From Adenophora triphylla var. japonica (lineage: Eukaryota; Streptophyta; Magnoliopsida; Asterales; Campanulaceae): a stretch of DNA of 64,000 bases. The translations under genes were made by a program, and so were the position numbers. The stretch is from the NCBI GenBank assembly GCA_022495995.1, contig JAFEMH010000525.1, positions 248,001-312,000 on the forward strand, read 5' to 3'. The notes beneath the pieces are model-generated. The model had not been told where the DNA came from, ran no database searches, and saw nothing but the letters and a program-made list of their open reading frames with translations. Below, in pieces: positions 1 to 11,049 of this stretch. The first letter of the stretch is position 1. The number at the start of each line of letters is the position of its first letter.

Positions 1-480
1 CCTTCCAAAATTTGGGGGCGATCACAATGAGCCGCTCTACATCACGGTCCAGTGGACGAGCGTCGCCTTCCCGCGTGTTGGTAGACGGAGGTTCGGAATG
101 AATGTCTTGCCGGCCCAAGATGATGGACACTTGACATCAAGCCCGCGAGATCTTAAGCCTTCGGTCCACACTTTGTCGAGGCCTATGACTCTACTTCCCG
201 TACGGTTCTCGGGGTTGCTACTCTTAACATCCGGGTTCGCAAGCGGGTGATCCCCACCGAATTCCAAGTGTTGGACATTCCAATCACTTTCACAGCCATC
301 CCTGGGCGTCCCAGGCTGCATCAAATCAATGGCGTGGCATCCACCCTTCACCGGTGCCTCAAGTTCATGCAAGGCAACGAGCTAACCACGATCTACGGCG
401 ACGGTGTCACCACCAGGGGACCGGCACCAACGACATTCCGGTGTTGGAAATCAAGCATAATGATGACATGCCATTAAGCT
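1..480 (+). pseudogene. Retropepsin-like aspartic protease remnant, element A
   Basis: This would be the protease that matures the gag-pol polyprotein. An active-site motif D-G-G-S, followed by an N-V-L-P-like tail, reads at 84-95. Its frame is broken immediately after the serine by a TGA. The C-terminal half reads at about 259-390, with the family-typical block F-Q-V-L-D-I-P ... G-R-P-R-L-H ... S-T-L-H and a following K-F. At least two frameshifts separate the halves. Homologous C-terminal blocks are present in element D at 49785-49877. The start lies outside the window. Confidence 0.75.
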
Positions 481-1620
481 TGGATTCACTCTGGAGACCT
501 CAAGATCCAAATATGCAACGTGGACCTTCCACTGTCTCACGATCAGATTCCTCCCGCCATGAGGATGATGAAACTCATGAACTTCATCCCGGGGTGGGGC
601 TCGGCAAAAGGCTGCAAGGCCGGCACTAAGTTGTGAAGTCGAGGACCACACCACGGTCCGGGGGCTTGGCTACGTGCCAACACCGCCGACATCAAGGAAG
701 ACAAAAGGCTCGCCCGCACCAAGGCAAGCAGCTCGTAAAGGGGAACCTCCGACGGCACACCCAATCTCCGACCTTACGGCTTTGACCTCGCTCATTACTT
801 CACCAAGGGAACCGACAGCGCGAGGGGACCGACAAGGGAACCGACAGCAGAACCGAGGGGACCGATAGCGGAAGCAAGCAGAACTGATGGGACCGACAGT
901 GGAACTGATGAAGATGAGAAAGAAGCGGGAATAGTCAACACCAAGACTACGAGAAAGAATGGAACAGCTAGCACGGGACCTCAGCGTTTCGAGAGGACTC
1001 GAAAGCTAATCCGATAAGGAGCGTTCCTCGACATCACGGCTCTACTGGACCAGCTGCCACCATAGTCCGGCATGAGTACACATTCAAGGGAATCCCAGAC
1101 TTGGAGGAGCAACTCAAGGTACTCTCCATGGGAAACAAGTTGTTCGGATCAGCATGAGGCCACATTCGAGACGGTAAATCCAAAGCGAAGGAACCGGGAA
1201 TTCATAGAAAACGCTCTCGGTGGACCGGCTCTACAGTCTGTTTGAAGAAGTCATGGAGTTGCCCAACTTGATCGGCGGGGCTCAGACAACAACATGATCG
1301 CCATGATAGGGACAGCAGAGCCAAGCCTCTCGATCCCCGCACCCTCCTCGAAGCATCCAGCCAATGCCACTGAAGAATTGGGTAACTTTCACCGGACGAG
1401 GGCAAGCCGGGCGGGATTGGAAGACAAGGCGGGCCCACACCCACATCTCCCTAAAGCCGGTCTCAAACCCTCGAGTCGAGTCCTTGTCGAGTCCGATCCT
1501 CCGAGTCATCCAACGCCTTACGCCCGAGGACTATAATGTTGTAGCCAATCATGTATTCCCGTTCTTGTTTAATGAAAAGTCGACCTTTCGGAGTATCCTC
1601 TCATTGCCACTTTAACAAGC
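481..1620 (+). pseudogene. Protease-RT linker of gag-pol, element A
   Basis: Low-complexity, hydrophilic linker between protease and RT, broken in all frames. A block near 1490-1615 (V-I-Q-R-L-T-P-E-D-Y ... V-F-P-F-L-F-N-E) has recognisable counterparts in element B (about 26920-27000), element C (43776-43900, - strand) and element D (about 50815-50870). The assignment as linker rests on that four-way match. No enzymatic domain is visible. At 800-920 there is a run of short repeats of a GGGACCGACAG-like unit. Confidence 0.6.
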
Positions 1621-1819
1621 GATAAGTTAACAAACAACTTAAAAGAGCGTTAATAATTCAATTGATAAAGAAGCGAGACACATTAAACGAACAAATACAT
1701 TAAAGAAGTTCTCGAGCGTGTAGTTGACCGAGAGGACAACGGGCCCAAGCTGCCGAAGAGGTTATGACCAAAGTGAACTGGGGTCGGTGCAAGAGCCTAA
1801 AAGAGACACAAGTGGGCGG

Positions 1820-2640
1820 TTTCTTCGCCGATGCGAGAAAAGGAAGCCACGATAAGCCTCCTCAGGGAGTATGTTGACGTGTTCGCTGGTCATACCGGGA
1901 CATGCCGGGACTCGATCCCTCAATCGTGGAGCACGGGAATTCCCTGGATCCCGAATCCAAGCTGCTCAAACGAAGGCTGCGCAAGATCAAGCGAGTGGTC
2001 CTTGCAAGTTAAAGAAGAAATTGAGAAAATGCTCAGAGTTGGTTTCATCGAGTGATTGAGTACCCGACTTGGCTCTCCAACATCGTGACGGTCACGAGGC
2101 CAACGGAAAGGTCGAGATCTTTGCGTGGATTTCAGGGATCTCAACAAGGCCGCCCTAAAGATGATTTCCCACTGCCTAACATCGACATGCTTTGGTCGAC
2201 ACCACGGCAAATTTCGAAGTAAAGTCCTTCGTGGACGGAGTTTCTTGGATACAACCGGATCAAGATGTCAGGAGGATCGAGCCCAAGGCGCCTTCACCAC
2301 TCCATGGGGGACATGCGTTACACGGTCATGCCGTTCGGTCTAAGAAACGGCCGGGGCTACTTACCGGCGGGCGCAGCAGACCCTCTTCCATGACATGATT
2401 CACAAAGAAATCGAAGTATATGTCGACGACATGATCATCCGCTCAAGGGATCGGACATGCGGCACATGACGGATCTGAGGAAGTTCTTCAACGGACTCGA
2501 AAAGCACTCCATGAGGTTGAACCCGGCAAAGTGCACCTTCGGCGTCAAGCGCGGCAAGGTGCTTGGGGTACATGGTTACGAGAAAGAGGTATCGAAGCCG
2601 ATCCCGGGAAAATCAAGGCCATCATCGACATGAAGCCGCC
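1820..2640 (+). pseudogene. Reverse transcriptase domain, element A
   Basis: Ty3/gypsy reverse transcriptase, which copies the element RNA into DNA. Visible blocks in order: E-W-S-L-Q-V-K-E-E-I-E-K-M at about 1995-2035, the F-R-D-L-N-K-A motif at about 2128-2150, D-F-P-L-P-N-I-D-M after a shift at about 2160-2190, V-K-S-F-V-D-G at about 2220-2240, and the catalytic Y-V-D-D at 2419-2430. A TGA at 2056 and several one- or two-base shifts break the frame. Some breaks sit where sibling elements have CAG or CTG. Elements B, C and D have clear homologues. Confidence 0.85.
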
Positions 2641-3230
2641 TCAAACCACTGACAAGTGAAGAGCTTCATGGGAAGACTTCGGTACATCGGTCGCTTCATC
2701 AACCGGTTGACATCTCTCTGCGAGCCCATGTTCAAGCGATGAAAAAGAATGCCGACATCAAATGGGACTCGAGTGCCAAACGGCTTTCGAGAAGATCAAG
2801 ACCTACTTGGTTAATCCCCCAATTACGTGCCCGCCACATGAAGACAAGCCGCTACTCCTGTATCGACGATGAGACACGTCTATCGGAGCAATGCGCACAA
2901 GAACGAAAGATTCCAAGGTTGAGCATGCAATCTACTTCGTAAGCCGAAAGCTTCAAGGAAGTGAACTCGGCTACTCGGCATCGAGAAAACACATGTACCG
3001 CCTTGGTATGGGTAGTCGGGAAGCGAAACACTACATGCGGTCGCATTCGGTGCTCTGGTCTCCAAAGTGGACCCCGTCAGATATCTCTTTGACAAGCCAT
3101 CACTGTCAATGCGGCTAGCCAAGTGGTCATTCTTCTGGTGAGTTCGACATCAAGTACATGGTCGAAAATCGACGAAAGGGCGAGTAATGGCGAGATCAAC
3201 TTGCCGACTTCCCGGCGGTGAACCTAAGGG
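2641..3230 (+). pseudogene. RNase H (first copy), element A
   Basis: RT-associated RNase H that degrades the RNA strand during reverse transcription. The connection block F-M-G-R-L-R-Y-I-G-R-F-I-N-R-L-T reads at about 2665-2712. After it come a Y-F-V-S-R-K-L-Q-G-S-E-L block at about 2932-2968 and the terminal D-K-P-S-L-S-M-R-L-A-K-W block at about 3090-3127. Frameshifts separate these blocks. The same end block is present in B (28525-28562), C (- strand, about 34780-34830) and, diverged, D (62065-62110). Confidence 0.75.
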
Positions 3231-3234
3231 TCAC

Positions 3235-3700
3235 GATCCGCAATTTCCGGACGACGGAATCTTTTCACTTGGCCGCAAACTCGGCGCGGCAACTCTTCTT
3301 CGATGGGGCAGCCAACAAGAAGGGGAATGGCATTGGAATGCTCCTTGTCGATCCCAAGGGCGAGCATACTCCCATAGCCGTCAAGGCTGAATTTTGAAGC
3401 AACCAGCAATGCGGCGAGAATCTGGCTTTGTGCGGCGAGTTTGGAAGCCGCCCTCGGCGCAACATCTCGGAAGTTTGGATGTATATGGAGACTCGACGTG
3501 ATCATCAATCAAGTATCCAACAAATGGAAGACGGTAGATTCGGCCTTCGAAGTACCACGCGTACATGGAGGAGCTCATTGCTCGGTTCGGGACATCTCTT
3601 TTCACTATTTGCCAAGAGACGGGAACCGCCGCGAGCCATACAGCAGCCCTCGCCTCTCTTGTCGAAATTCCCGATGGGAAAGCGGTAAAACCCCTCGAGA
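3235..3700 (+). pseudogene. Second (archaeal-type) RNase H, element A
   Basis: Additional RNase H typical of Tat-lineage elements, placed between the first RNase H and integrase. It opens with an L-F-F-D-G-A-A-N-K-K-G block at about 3295-3330 containing the first catalytic Asp, followed by G-I-G-M-L-L-V-D-P-K-G at about 3332-3362. A later V-Y-G-D block at about 3480-3492 matches the E-L-E-F-Y-G-D block of element B. Frames shift several times. Identification is by order and by homology to the three sibling elements in this window. Confidence 0.7.
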
Positions 3701-3779
3701 ATAGGCGGACGGGAAACACCCGCCTATTCTTTGTGAGATCGAAAAAGAAAAAGAAACGATCGACGAACCACTGGTACAA

Positions 3780-5037
3780 TCAAATTTACCGGTACCTCCA
3801 AAGCGGAGAAGCTTCCTTCACAAATGAAGATGGAAAATACAAAGAAGGGATCAAAGCCAAAAACATGATGGCATTAAAATGCACGGCATCCCATTTCGTC
3901 ATTAAGGGGTATGTTGTACAAGAAGCGCCACGAGGCCGCTCCTTCGGTGTGTAAACAAAGAAAAAGCCGGCGAGCTAATGAACGAAGTTCCACAACGGAA
4001 CTGCGGTCCGCACATGAAACGCCCGAGCATTGGCACGAGATCATTCTCCGTATGGGATACTATTGGATATCAATGGAAACGGGCGCATCCGGTTCGTCAG
4101 AAGGCTGCGACAAATGTCAGCGGTTTTCCAACCTCAATCACATCCCTCCTCACGAACTCCTCTTGCATGACTACGCCATGGCCTTTCGCCACATGGGGAA
4201 TCGACGTCATCGGCAAGATCACTCCTCCGAGGAGCAATGGTCACGAGTTCATTTTAGTCGCGATCGACTACTTCACCAAATGGGTAGAAGCCGAGATCGT
4301 ACTGAGTGCGAATTCTAAGAAGGTGGCCGAGTTCATCAGAGAACATCATGTGCCGATATGGAGTGCCCAGCGAGATCATCTCCGACAATGGGACTCACTT
4401 CGAAGGAGATTGTGACCAACTGCGGCCAGTCGAGTCACACGTCACGGGTCTTCTCCTTACGGACCACAAACCCAATGGTGCGGTAGAGGCGGCCAACAAG
4501 ACTCTCGCCATGATAATCGAGAAAGATGACCACCGAGAGGTCGGGAGGCCCGAAAAGCTACATCTAGCCCTGCAGGGATACCGAACATCGGTCGAGAACC
4601 GCCACGGGGAGACTCCGTTCGCACTTACCTACGGAATGGAAGCAATGTTACAGTGGAATTAGAAATTCCATCCTCAGGAGTCCTCTTGGAAAACGGGATC
4701 AATGAAGTCGAATGGCTACGGAGCCGTCACGACGAACTTGCTCTACTCGACGAGCGCGGATTGAAAGCCGTGGAACACACTCGAGCCTACCGGAGCGAGA
4801 ATGGCACGAGCATTCGACAAGAAAGTCAAGATCAGAGACATCGGAGAAGGCGACTTGGTGCTAAAGGAAAAGCCTCCTACGCGAGACCAATCCCCTCGGA
4901 AAGTGGGAGCCTACTGGATAGGACCGTTCGTGGTACAAAGAATCTTCTCGGAGGAGCCATGAAGCTAGCGAGACTTGGACGGAAACCCTTTCGTTAACCC
5001 CGTGAACGGAAGCAAGCTCCGCAGATACTTCGTTTGA
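3780..5037 (+). pseudogene. Integrase, element A
   Basis: Retroviral-type integrase that inserts the cDNA. The HHCC zinc-binding region includes R-M-G-Y-Y-W at about 4050-4068 and C-D-K-C-Q-R-F at about 4108-4130. The catalytic core has W-G-I-D-V-I-G at 4196-4216, then N-G-H-E-F-I-L-V-A-I-D-Y-F-T-K-W at about 4236-4282, and the second Asp in a D-N-G-T-H-F block at 4384-4401. A run from P-N-G-A-V-E-A-A-N to G-E-T-P-F-A-L-T-Y-G follows at about 4470-4635. The C-terminal domain lies at 4653-5037. Frameshifts occur throughout. The element C copy (32851-34270) is much better preserved. Confidence 0.85.
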
Positions 5038-5437
5038 GGAAGAGCACGAGTCAACTCACCTTCCCCATACACCGTCCCCCTCAGTAAATTAAAGTGCTAA
5101 AAGAGTAATACCCATTTGGATACATTCCCGCTAATGATCCGGGTAAAAAAGCAGTCGCACTTCTTTTGTCTTTGTTTTTCTCAAATTCACCTAAAGTGTC
5201 GAACTACGGTGACTGAGCCCCTTAGTCCAATTGTAAAGGGAACGTAGGCGGCCATCTTTGGTTCGGTCTAAAAAACAAAAAAATACAATAAGCATCAATT
5301 GCTTGTGTTTCGAAAAACTCTTTTCATTTAACCTATAAATTCATAACGGTTAAAACATTCTTTGATGAGTTCAAGCACGGTCAACTCTTGACTCGCTACA
5401 CGCTAGCAAAACTACAATAAAACATTAATCAATTAAT
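5038..5437 (+). other. Untranslated region after integrase, element A
   Basis: No coding sequence seen. A block at 5195-5280 (GAACTACGG ... CTGAGCCCCTTAGT ... GGTTCGGTCTAAAAAA) is conserved in the same relative position of element C, reverse-complemented at about 32735-32820. It is therefore probably a conserved non-coding part of these elements rather than filler. Confidence 0.55.
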
Positions 5438-5674
5438 GTGTGCGCAATGACAATGGATGGATACTGCGGACGGCAAGGTCAACCTAGTTTCCGTACTAGG
5501 TCCTTCATCCTTCTTCCCCTTCCCTTTTCCCCGGCGAGTGTTCTTCACCTTCGCGGGAAATATTCGGTAGGCCTTCTACAGCTCGGGGACTCTTCCCGAC
5601 GCCTCAGTCAATCTGTGGCTGTCAATACGAGTCCTTTCTCTAGCTACTGTCTCGAGCCGCCTCGCTTCGAGCCA

Positions 5675-7215
5675 TCATCGCGGTGCTTTGATTGGCCTCC
5701 CGATCGGCACTTGCCACATAATCGGCCGTGGCATCGCCGATACGATTCCCGGGGTTAGCCCTCGCTTGTCCTCCTCAATGTCGAGCTGTCCGAGGTGATC
5801 GGCACCCAGCGGCTCACTCCGTCTCCACAAGATAGCCATCTGTGTCTCCCCATACACTCTTCGTACCGGTTCGGATCTTTGCGTCGAGCGAACGGTGCCC
5901 TCTCTCGGTGAAAGAGAACCACAGCGGGGAAAGGGCGTGTATTGCCACCACGGGTGACCGGCAAGCGTCGAAGGATCCTCCATCCGCGAGAGATCCCACC
6001 TCAAAGGTAGCGGCATAACTCGGATCGGTCGGTGGCACTGCTCGGCCCATCTGCCCTTGAGAACCAATGATGGAATATAGAAAGACGTGCGAGACGGCCC
6101 GGCACTCGACGGCGATCAACGGACCCTCTGGCGGTCCTACAAGTCTGTAACTTCCAATGGGGAACCCACCATCGCAAGTGATGCGTGCAAAGTACGGCCA
6201 TCAAGCTCCGGCTCGGCTGATTACCCCCTATCACGGAGAGGACGTCGCGAGAAAGACCCAGCGTCACAAGACATTGGCACCTCGGGCATCATCTGCGGCC
6301 TCTCCCTCAGCCACATGGTCGGCATAGCGGGACTCCCTCCCCACATGTATCGGCTCACAGGTCGCCATCAGGCTATGCCCGAGGAACGTCTCGCCCAGAC
6401 CCGATGGCACGATGTCTCCTCCACTCAGCCTTTGCCTCACCGAGTCCGGTATCTTGTGATGGCACACACCCGAAGACGTGAATGTGAGCAGTAGCAATCA
6501 CGCCTGAGCAAACGCGTCCCACGCAAAGACGCTCCCCTCGGCTCAGAGCAAATCTTTCGGGCGATCAGAAATGTCAACGTAATCGGTATCTGTATCGGCA
6601 TCCCGTATGCTTCTCCCGTAGAGATACCCAGCAAAGGACACTAGCTTCTCAACGGTGGCCATGCCACCGGCATACGGAAGAACTAGGCCATTCCGTCTCG
6701 GGTCCTCCCAGAATGGCCGGAAATCTTCAAACGTAGGAGTGACTTCGTTGTACGAAAAGTTTGTACACATTCCTCCTTACGTCCCGAGGCAGAGACGCGG
6801 CTCTCGAAAGATCCCAATCGGCATGAGCTCCTTCAAAGCCCAAGCAGATTTAATCCCATGCTGACCTTCGAAAAACCTTTTTGTTACGCCTCGTGTGGTT
6901 CCGTACCCACGCGAAAGTTGTCCAAATATCGCTCTTTGCATCGAGACGATAACTTGGGAAAGGAGCCATGTCGAGAAGGTGAAGAAAACCTTAAGAAATG
7001 GAAAAGAACTCGGCGAGAATGAGCAAAAGCAATGCGCGGTTCTTACAAATTGCAAAGCTGAAACTGCAATTTAAAGAATGCGGAAATTCAATTCTAGTCC
7101 GGCCGGACTCCTCTGCTTGGATTGACTTGGTCAACTCTGCGGCCAGTTGCCTCAAAGTTGGAAACATTTCCAAACCATGCCTGTTCACTCTTATGAAATC
7201 TGCGTGCACGCCCAC
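5675..7215 (-). pseudogene. Antisense extra ORF of element A, unknown function
   Basis: A chain of minus-strand frames tiles this stretch almost end to end (7215-6991, 7055-6777, 6770-6543, 6497-6264, 6119-5814, 6067-5675). That pattern is what a single gene of about 510 codons broken by frameshifts would leave. The chain opens with an M-G-V-H-A-D-F block and includes F-P-T-L-R-Q-L, T-P-T-F-E-D-F and W-E-D-P-R. Antisense extra ORFs between integrase and the 3' LTR are known in Tat-lineage elements such as Grande. Whether this belongs to the same family is inference. I do not recognise a catalytic domain. A smaller possible counterpart lies in element C at 32040-32440. Confidence 0.45.
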
Positions 7216-8400
7216 GATTTCATTTAACCCAAATGGGCAATATCCCTTCCCGCCAGACTCGTGCAGCTTGATGCAAATAATTAAAAATTAGTGCATACAT
7301 GCTTAATTTTTGACCCGTTCAATTTTTAATGCATTTCTCCTTTTTATTTATTTTTGATTAACCTATTTGCTTATTTGCGAAAATAACGAGGAAGGTGATC
7401 ACGAATAAATATGCGAAAGTACGGAGTTCCGCCCACGGGCGCCTTTTTGCAAATACATTTCAAATCAAAATTTGTTCTACGACAAATACATGCATTTTGT
7501 CTAAACAAAATAGTAAAGAAAGAAACGGTAAAAGGGGACTACTCGAGTCACGCTCGTCATCCGTACACTCGACGTCTTGCTCGCATTGCTTGCCGGATCG
7601 TCGCACGGGAACTCGCCGAACTCCTCCCGGTAGGGAATAGGCAAAGGGCCTCCTCGGAGTGCGCGAACTCGAGGACTCCCCCTCTCGCGCCCAGAGTGCG
7701 CGAGGAAGAAGGAGCTCCAAATCCGGCCGTTCCGCCGCGAGCGCGAGCCACTGTGTGAAGTCCTCCCCACCGAGTGTGGGAGCGGGCGAACCCCTCGGCC
7801 TAGACGGCCCCCGATCGCGGACGTCCACGCTCCTCAGGAGGCGCACCGCATGAACTCCGCGAGCCTCTGGCGTGGCGGACCACCGTCCGCCGACCTCGTG
7901 GCCTCCATTGTACGTACGGCCGGATACTGCGGGCCGGGAAAATCATCGGAAAGCGAACGAAGAAATACGGATGCATCATGTGCGAGAATGCTACTATCAA
8001 ATGCGAGAAAATCAAAAAGGTGCTCACCGAAGCATTGGGAGTCAGCCACCATGTCGTGGTCTCGGCTCCGCCGGGCGGGATCACAAGTCGCTGCGCGAGC
8101 CGTCCGGCCCCTCGTACGCTAGCCTAGCTCGCGGGACGGGAAAATCTCGAGGACCTCCGGGGACCTGCGCCCTCCCTATCTTTGCGCTGCGGGCTCCTCG
8201 GCCTCATCCTCAAGAAAACATCATAGGCGGCCCCCGCTATGATGTACTCGGTGAATACACACACCAAGAGTACCACCTCCGGCTCGTCAATCGGCATCTC
8301 AGGGGGATCTTTGCATGTACAAAGGAGGATCATGGCACCAAATGGAAGAGACCCACTGCCTATCTTTGACGGGTCACCCTCTCCCAAATCATGGCGTCAC
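7216..8400. other. Non-coding region between antisense ORF and LTR L1
   Basis: AT-rich from about 7270 to 7400, then GC-rich from about 7540 to 8200. Several open frames exist on both strands in the GC-rich part (longest 7872-8369, 165 codons, + strand), but they overlap in conflicting frames and resemble no family I know. I treat them as chance. A purine-rich AAAGGAGGA at about 8320 could be a polypurine tract just upstream of the LTR, but I cannot fix the boundary. Confidence 0.4.
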
Positions 8401-8728
8401 GGTGAAGTCCCACCGGAGCTTCGCCGCCGTTGTAAGTATCCAAATCGGCTCATGCCTTGGTTAAATTTCCGGCAATTTCGGTAAGTTTCCCGGTAATTCC
8501 CCGGACCTTCCTAGTGTTCGAAATGTCTGGAGCAGGTCCCAGAATTAAATTAAGGGCTGAAGAGGAGCCTTCCTAATTAAGAAAACACGTTTTCTTAATT
8601 AGGAAGAGGATTCTAGAATTTGCCACCTTGCATGGTTCTAGAATCTTTGAGTCATTGTGGATAAGCGCCGAGTGCATTAGCTTCGGCGTCCTACGGCCGC
8701 ACGGCTTCATTAGCCTTATCCAGCCCTT

Positions 8729-8736
8729 TATAAATA
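8729..8736 (+). promoter_or_regulatory. TATA box of LTR L1
   Basis: TATAAATA, followed by AGAGCCCTCC. This is a good match to plant LTR promoters and marks the probable U3/R transition shortly downstream. Confidence 0.7.
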
Positions 8737-9064
8737 GAGCCCTCCTCTACCCATTTAATGATCAACAGACACAATCCATAGCAAGTCACTCACAATCGGT
8801 CACTCCAAATACGTGAAGAATCTTCTTTGGAAGGCTCAAGAAGGTGAAGAAGAAGGCCGAAAGCTCCACTCCCTCCTCCTTGAAGATCCAAGACCAATCT
8901 CTCCTCCTAGCTCAGACCCAAAGAAGCAAAGGAAGCAATTGGTAACCTCGCCGCCCTAACCTTTGCATCCTAATTGATATACTTGCTCATTGCATTCATA
9001 TATCTTGCTTGGGACTTGGCATTCATAGTTAAAGATCCTATCTTTATATTCCCCCTTCCCCTTT

Positions 9065-9450
9065 GGCATGCATTAAGACATCATTTGTCATAAAAATGTA
9101 GTCTTTTTCATAAAGGTGCATCACTTTGCACCTAAAACCCCCATTTTCAAATAAAAATGTCATCTTTATGCATCATTTGCATATAAAAATCAAATCTTTT
9201 TCAATCAAAATGCATCATTTGCATTCCAAAATCCCTTGTTCAAGCATCATTTGCTTTAAAGACCATGTCTTTACCATAAACTAGCATCATATGCTTTTCA
9301 AAATGCAATCTTTATGCATCATTTGCATAATGAATGCCAATTTCTTCAACAAAAATGCATCATTTGCATAAAAATCAAATCTTTATGCATCATTTTGCAA
9401 TAAAGATTATTTCTTTAAACTAAGTGCATCATTTTGCAACCCAAAAATGT
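9065..9450 (+). repeat. Degenerate array of GCATCATTTGCAT motifs in L1
   Basis: The motif GCATCATTTGCAT, or close variants (CATCATTTGTCAT, GCATCATATGC, GCATCATTTTGCA), recurs about ten times at intervals of roughly 30-45 bases. The spacers contain AAAATC and ATCTTT words. One further copy lies at about 10434-10449. The motif is partly self-complementary (GCA...TGC). The array lies downstream of the TATA box and so would be transcribed. Confidence 0.7.
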
Positions 9451-10166
9451 CATCTTTTCATTAAAGTGTCATTTTTATCATACATTTCCCCCATTCCCCC
9501 ATTAACAACCTAGGAATGGACCGGTGTAAAAGATCCTATCTTTACATCGTTCCTTCCATTAAAGGTTCCATATCTCTTTAGAAAGGGACACCTTGAACCC
9601 CCTATATCTCCGATTATCGCTTAAGAAAGAGTATGAAGCATCTATACGAGCTCGTACCGTCTTAAAAGCGTAGGATTGATGGGCTAAGGACCCTCCTTTT
9701 CTAAAGAACCTCATCTTTGACCAAAGAGAGTCATTCTCTCGATCACGCAAGTCCAGGGGTCCCGAGGTTAAAATGCGATGATCACAAGTCATAAGATGAG
9801 GACGGGATCATAATCCCAAATACATAAAATTCCAAGAAATCCCGGCGACAACCAACAAATGGTTTGTACGTCAGGAGGAAGACAACTTAGGACATTCTCC
9901 CCCTTTTTTTCTCAAACACATGCACACACAAGAAAGCACGCAAGCAAGCACGATTGCGAAATCTTGGGAGACTTGCTCCGTAGGCACCTTTGGGTGAGCG
10001 CCGAGCGTTCTTCCCGAGGGTAACTTAACCTCAGAACCCAAGTAAACCTTTTTTTCAAAGTTTTGAGGTAATCAAAATGGCTTGGCGACTCCGTTTTTCA
10101 AATTAACTCGGATGTCTTCAAACTCGCGTGAATCCAACACAAAATTTGGGCACCACATTCACGGTT

Positions 10167-10184
10167 TGGCGACTCATTTGGGGA
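10167..10184 (+). other. Primer binding site, element B
   Basis: TGGCGACTCATTTGGGGA lies six bases after the LTR end. It matches the element C site (TGGCGACTCTGTTGGGGA at 48379-48396, - strand) in position and core. I do not assign the tRNA. Confidence 0.65.
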
Positions 10185-10228
10185 AATCCCAAAGGAGAAA
10201 AGCTTTTATTTTCAAAACAAAAAAAATC

Positions 10229-10327
10229 GATACTCGGTATATAGGTGGAAACCACTTACCCTTCTGTACACTCCCGACGTGGGAGTTGGGATAACAGGTG
10301 GTTTTAACAATCCAGCGTACCGGTATC
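10229..10327. repeat. 99-base fold-back repeat, copy 1
   Basis: Starts GATACTCGGTA and ends TACCGGTATC, which are imperfect inverted termini. It contains the perfect small hairpin GTGGAAACCAC. A second copy, about three-quarters identical by eye over its full length, is at 57785-57884 inside the CACTA element. It could be a tiny MITE-like element or a conserved leader structure. Confidence 0.6.
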
Positions 10328-11049
10328 CCTTTTCGAAAAACAATTTTGAAAAAAAATAAAGAAAGCTTTTCCCTTTGAGCGGGTTAGACTCCCATCGCCG
10401 ATTTCATTAATCGCTTGCTTTCTTTACCATGCATTGCATCATTTGCATCTTGGAATTTGTGCATACTTTGAAACGGGGAAATAACTGAAAAATAGCAAAA
10501 GGAGTGGAACACGGAAAATTGATCCATGCGGTCGTGCGGCTCGATCCTCATTGGATTCGGCCAAGGCGACCTCGATGGCAATTCCACCGGGGAAAAATCA
10601 TGGTTAATGCGGAGTCCCTGCGGCTTAGGGCTACTCGGCTCCATGGGCGGCGGGGCTCCCGGAAAATTTACGTGCTTATGTGTTGCATTTTCCCCGTCCG
10701 AAAATCATTCCTTTAAAACACATTTATGAAAATCTCTGTTTTAACTCAAAAAGGAACATTTTTAGGAGACCGCACTTTACGCACTTTGATATATCACATG
10801 TACACTTTTGCCTTACGTCCTTCAAGCCGAGGTGGTTCCAGTGCGATCACGGACTGGCCTTACGATGCTCCCGGGCGCGCACGAATCATCCCAACCTCCC
10901 CATGGCGGCCGGTGTCGACAATGCACGATCCGTGTCACACGTTTCAAAAAACCGTGACTTTTGGTTGGTTTTTGGTCTAGTCCGTGTCATATAGCCCGAG
11001 TTGCATACCCACGTAAAGGTCGAAGCCTTAGCTCATACGGAAGCCAAGA

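Larger units (their letters stand above)
1..8400 (+). mobile_element. Ty3/gypsy Tat-lineage element A, 5'-truncated by window edge
   Basis: Internal region of a plant Ty3/gypsy retrotransposon. Domain order read in broken frames is protease, long linker, reverse transcriptase, RNase H, second RNase H, integrase, then an antisense ORF. The doubled RNase H before integrase is the known hallmark of the Tat lineage (Ogre, Retand and relatives). The 5' LTR and gag lie outside the window. LTR L1 may be its 3' LTR, but L1 is followed by a PBS and leader, so it may instead, or also, serve element B. Every domain carries frameshifts or stops, so the element is not functional as written. Confidence 0.85.
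8400..10161 (+). repeat. Gypsy LTR L1 (left boundary uncertain)
   Basis: Promoter-bearing long terminal repeat. Support: a TATA box at 8729-8736, an AT-rich transcribed part, a right end at ...ACATTCA, and a PBS core TGGCGACTC starting at 10167. A second TGGCGACTC at 10083-10091 lies inside the LTR, as in L2 and L4. The left end is not resolved because no second copy is present to compare. It is either the 5' LTR of element B, the 3' LTR of element A, or shared after recombination. Confidence 0.65.

Noticed and set aside
7872..8369. 165-codon + strand open frame in GC-rich DNA
   Set aside because: Overlaps other long frames on both strands, has Arg/Gly/Ser-rich composition expected from GC-rich DNA, and shows no recognisable domain.
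9065..9450. CRISPR-like array of short repeats
   Set aside because: Repeats are degenerate, spacers are irregular and similar to one another, and the setting is a plant LTR with a TATA box.
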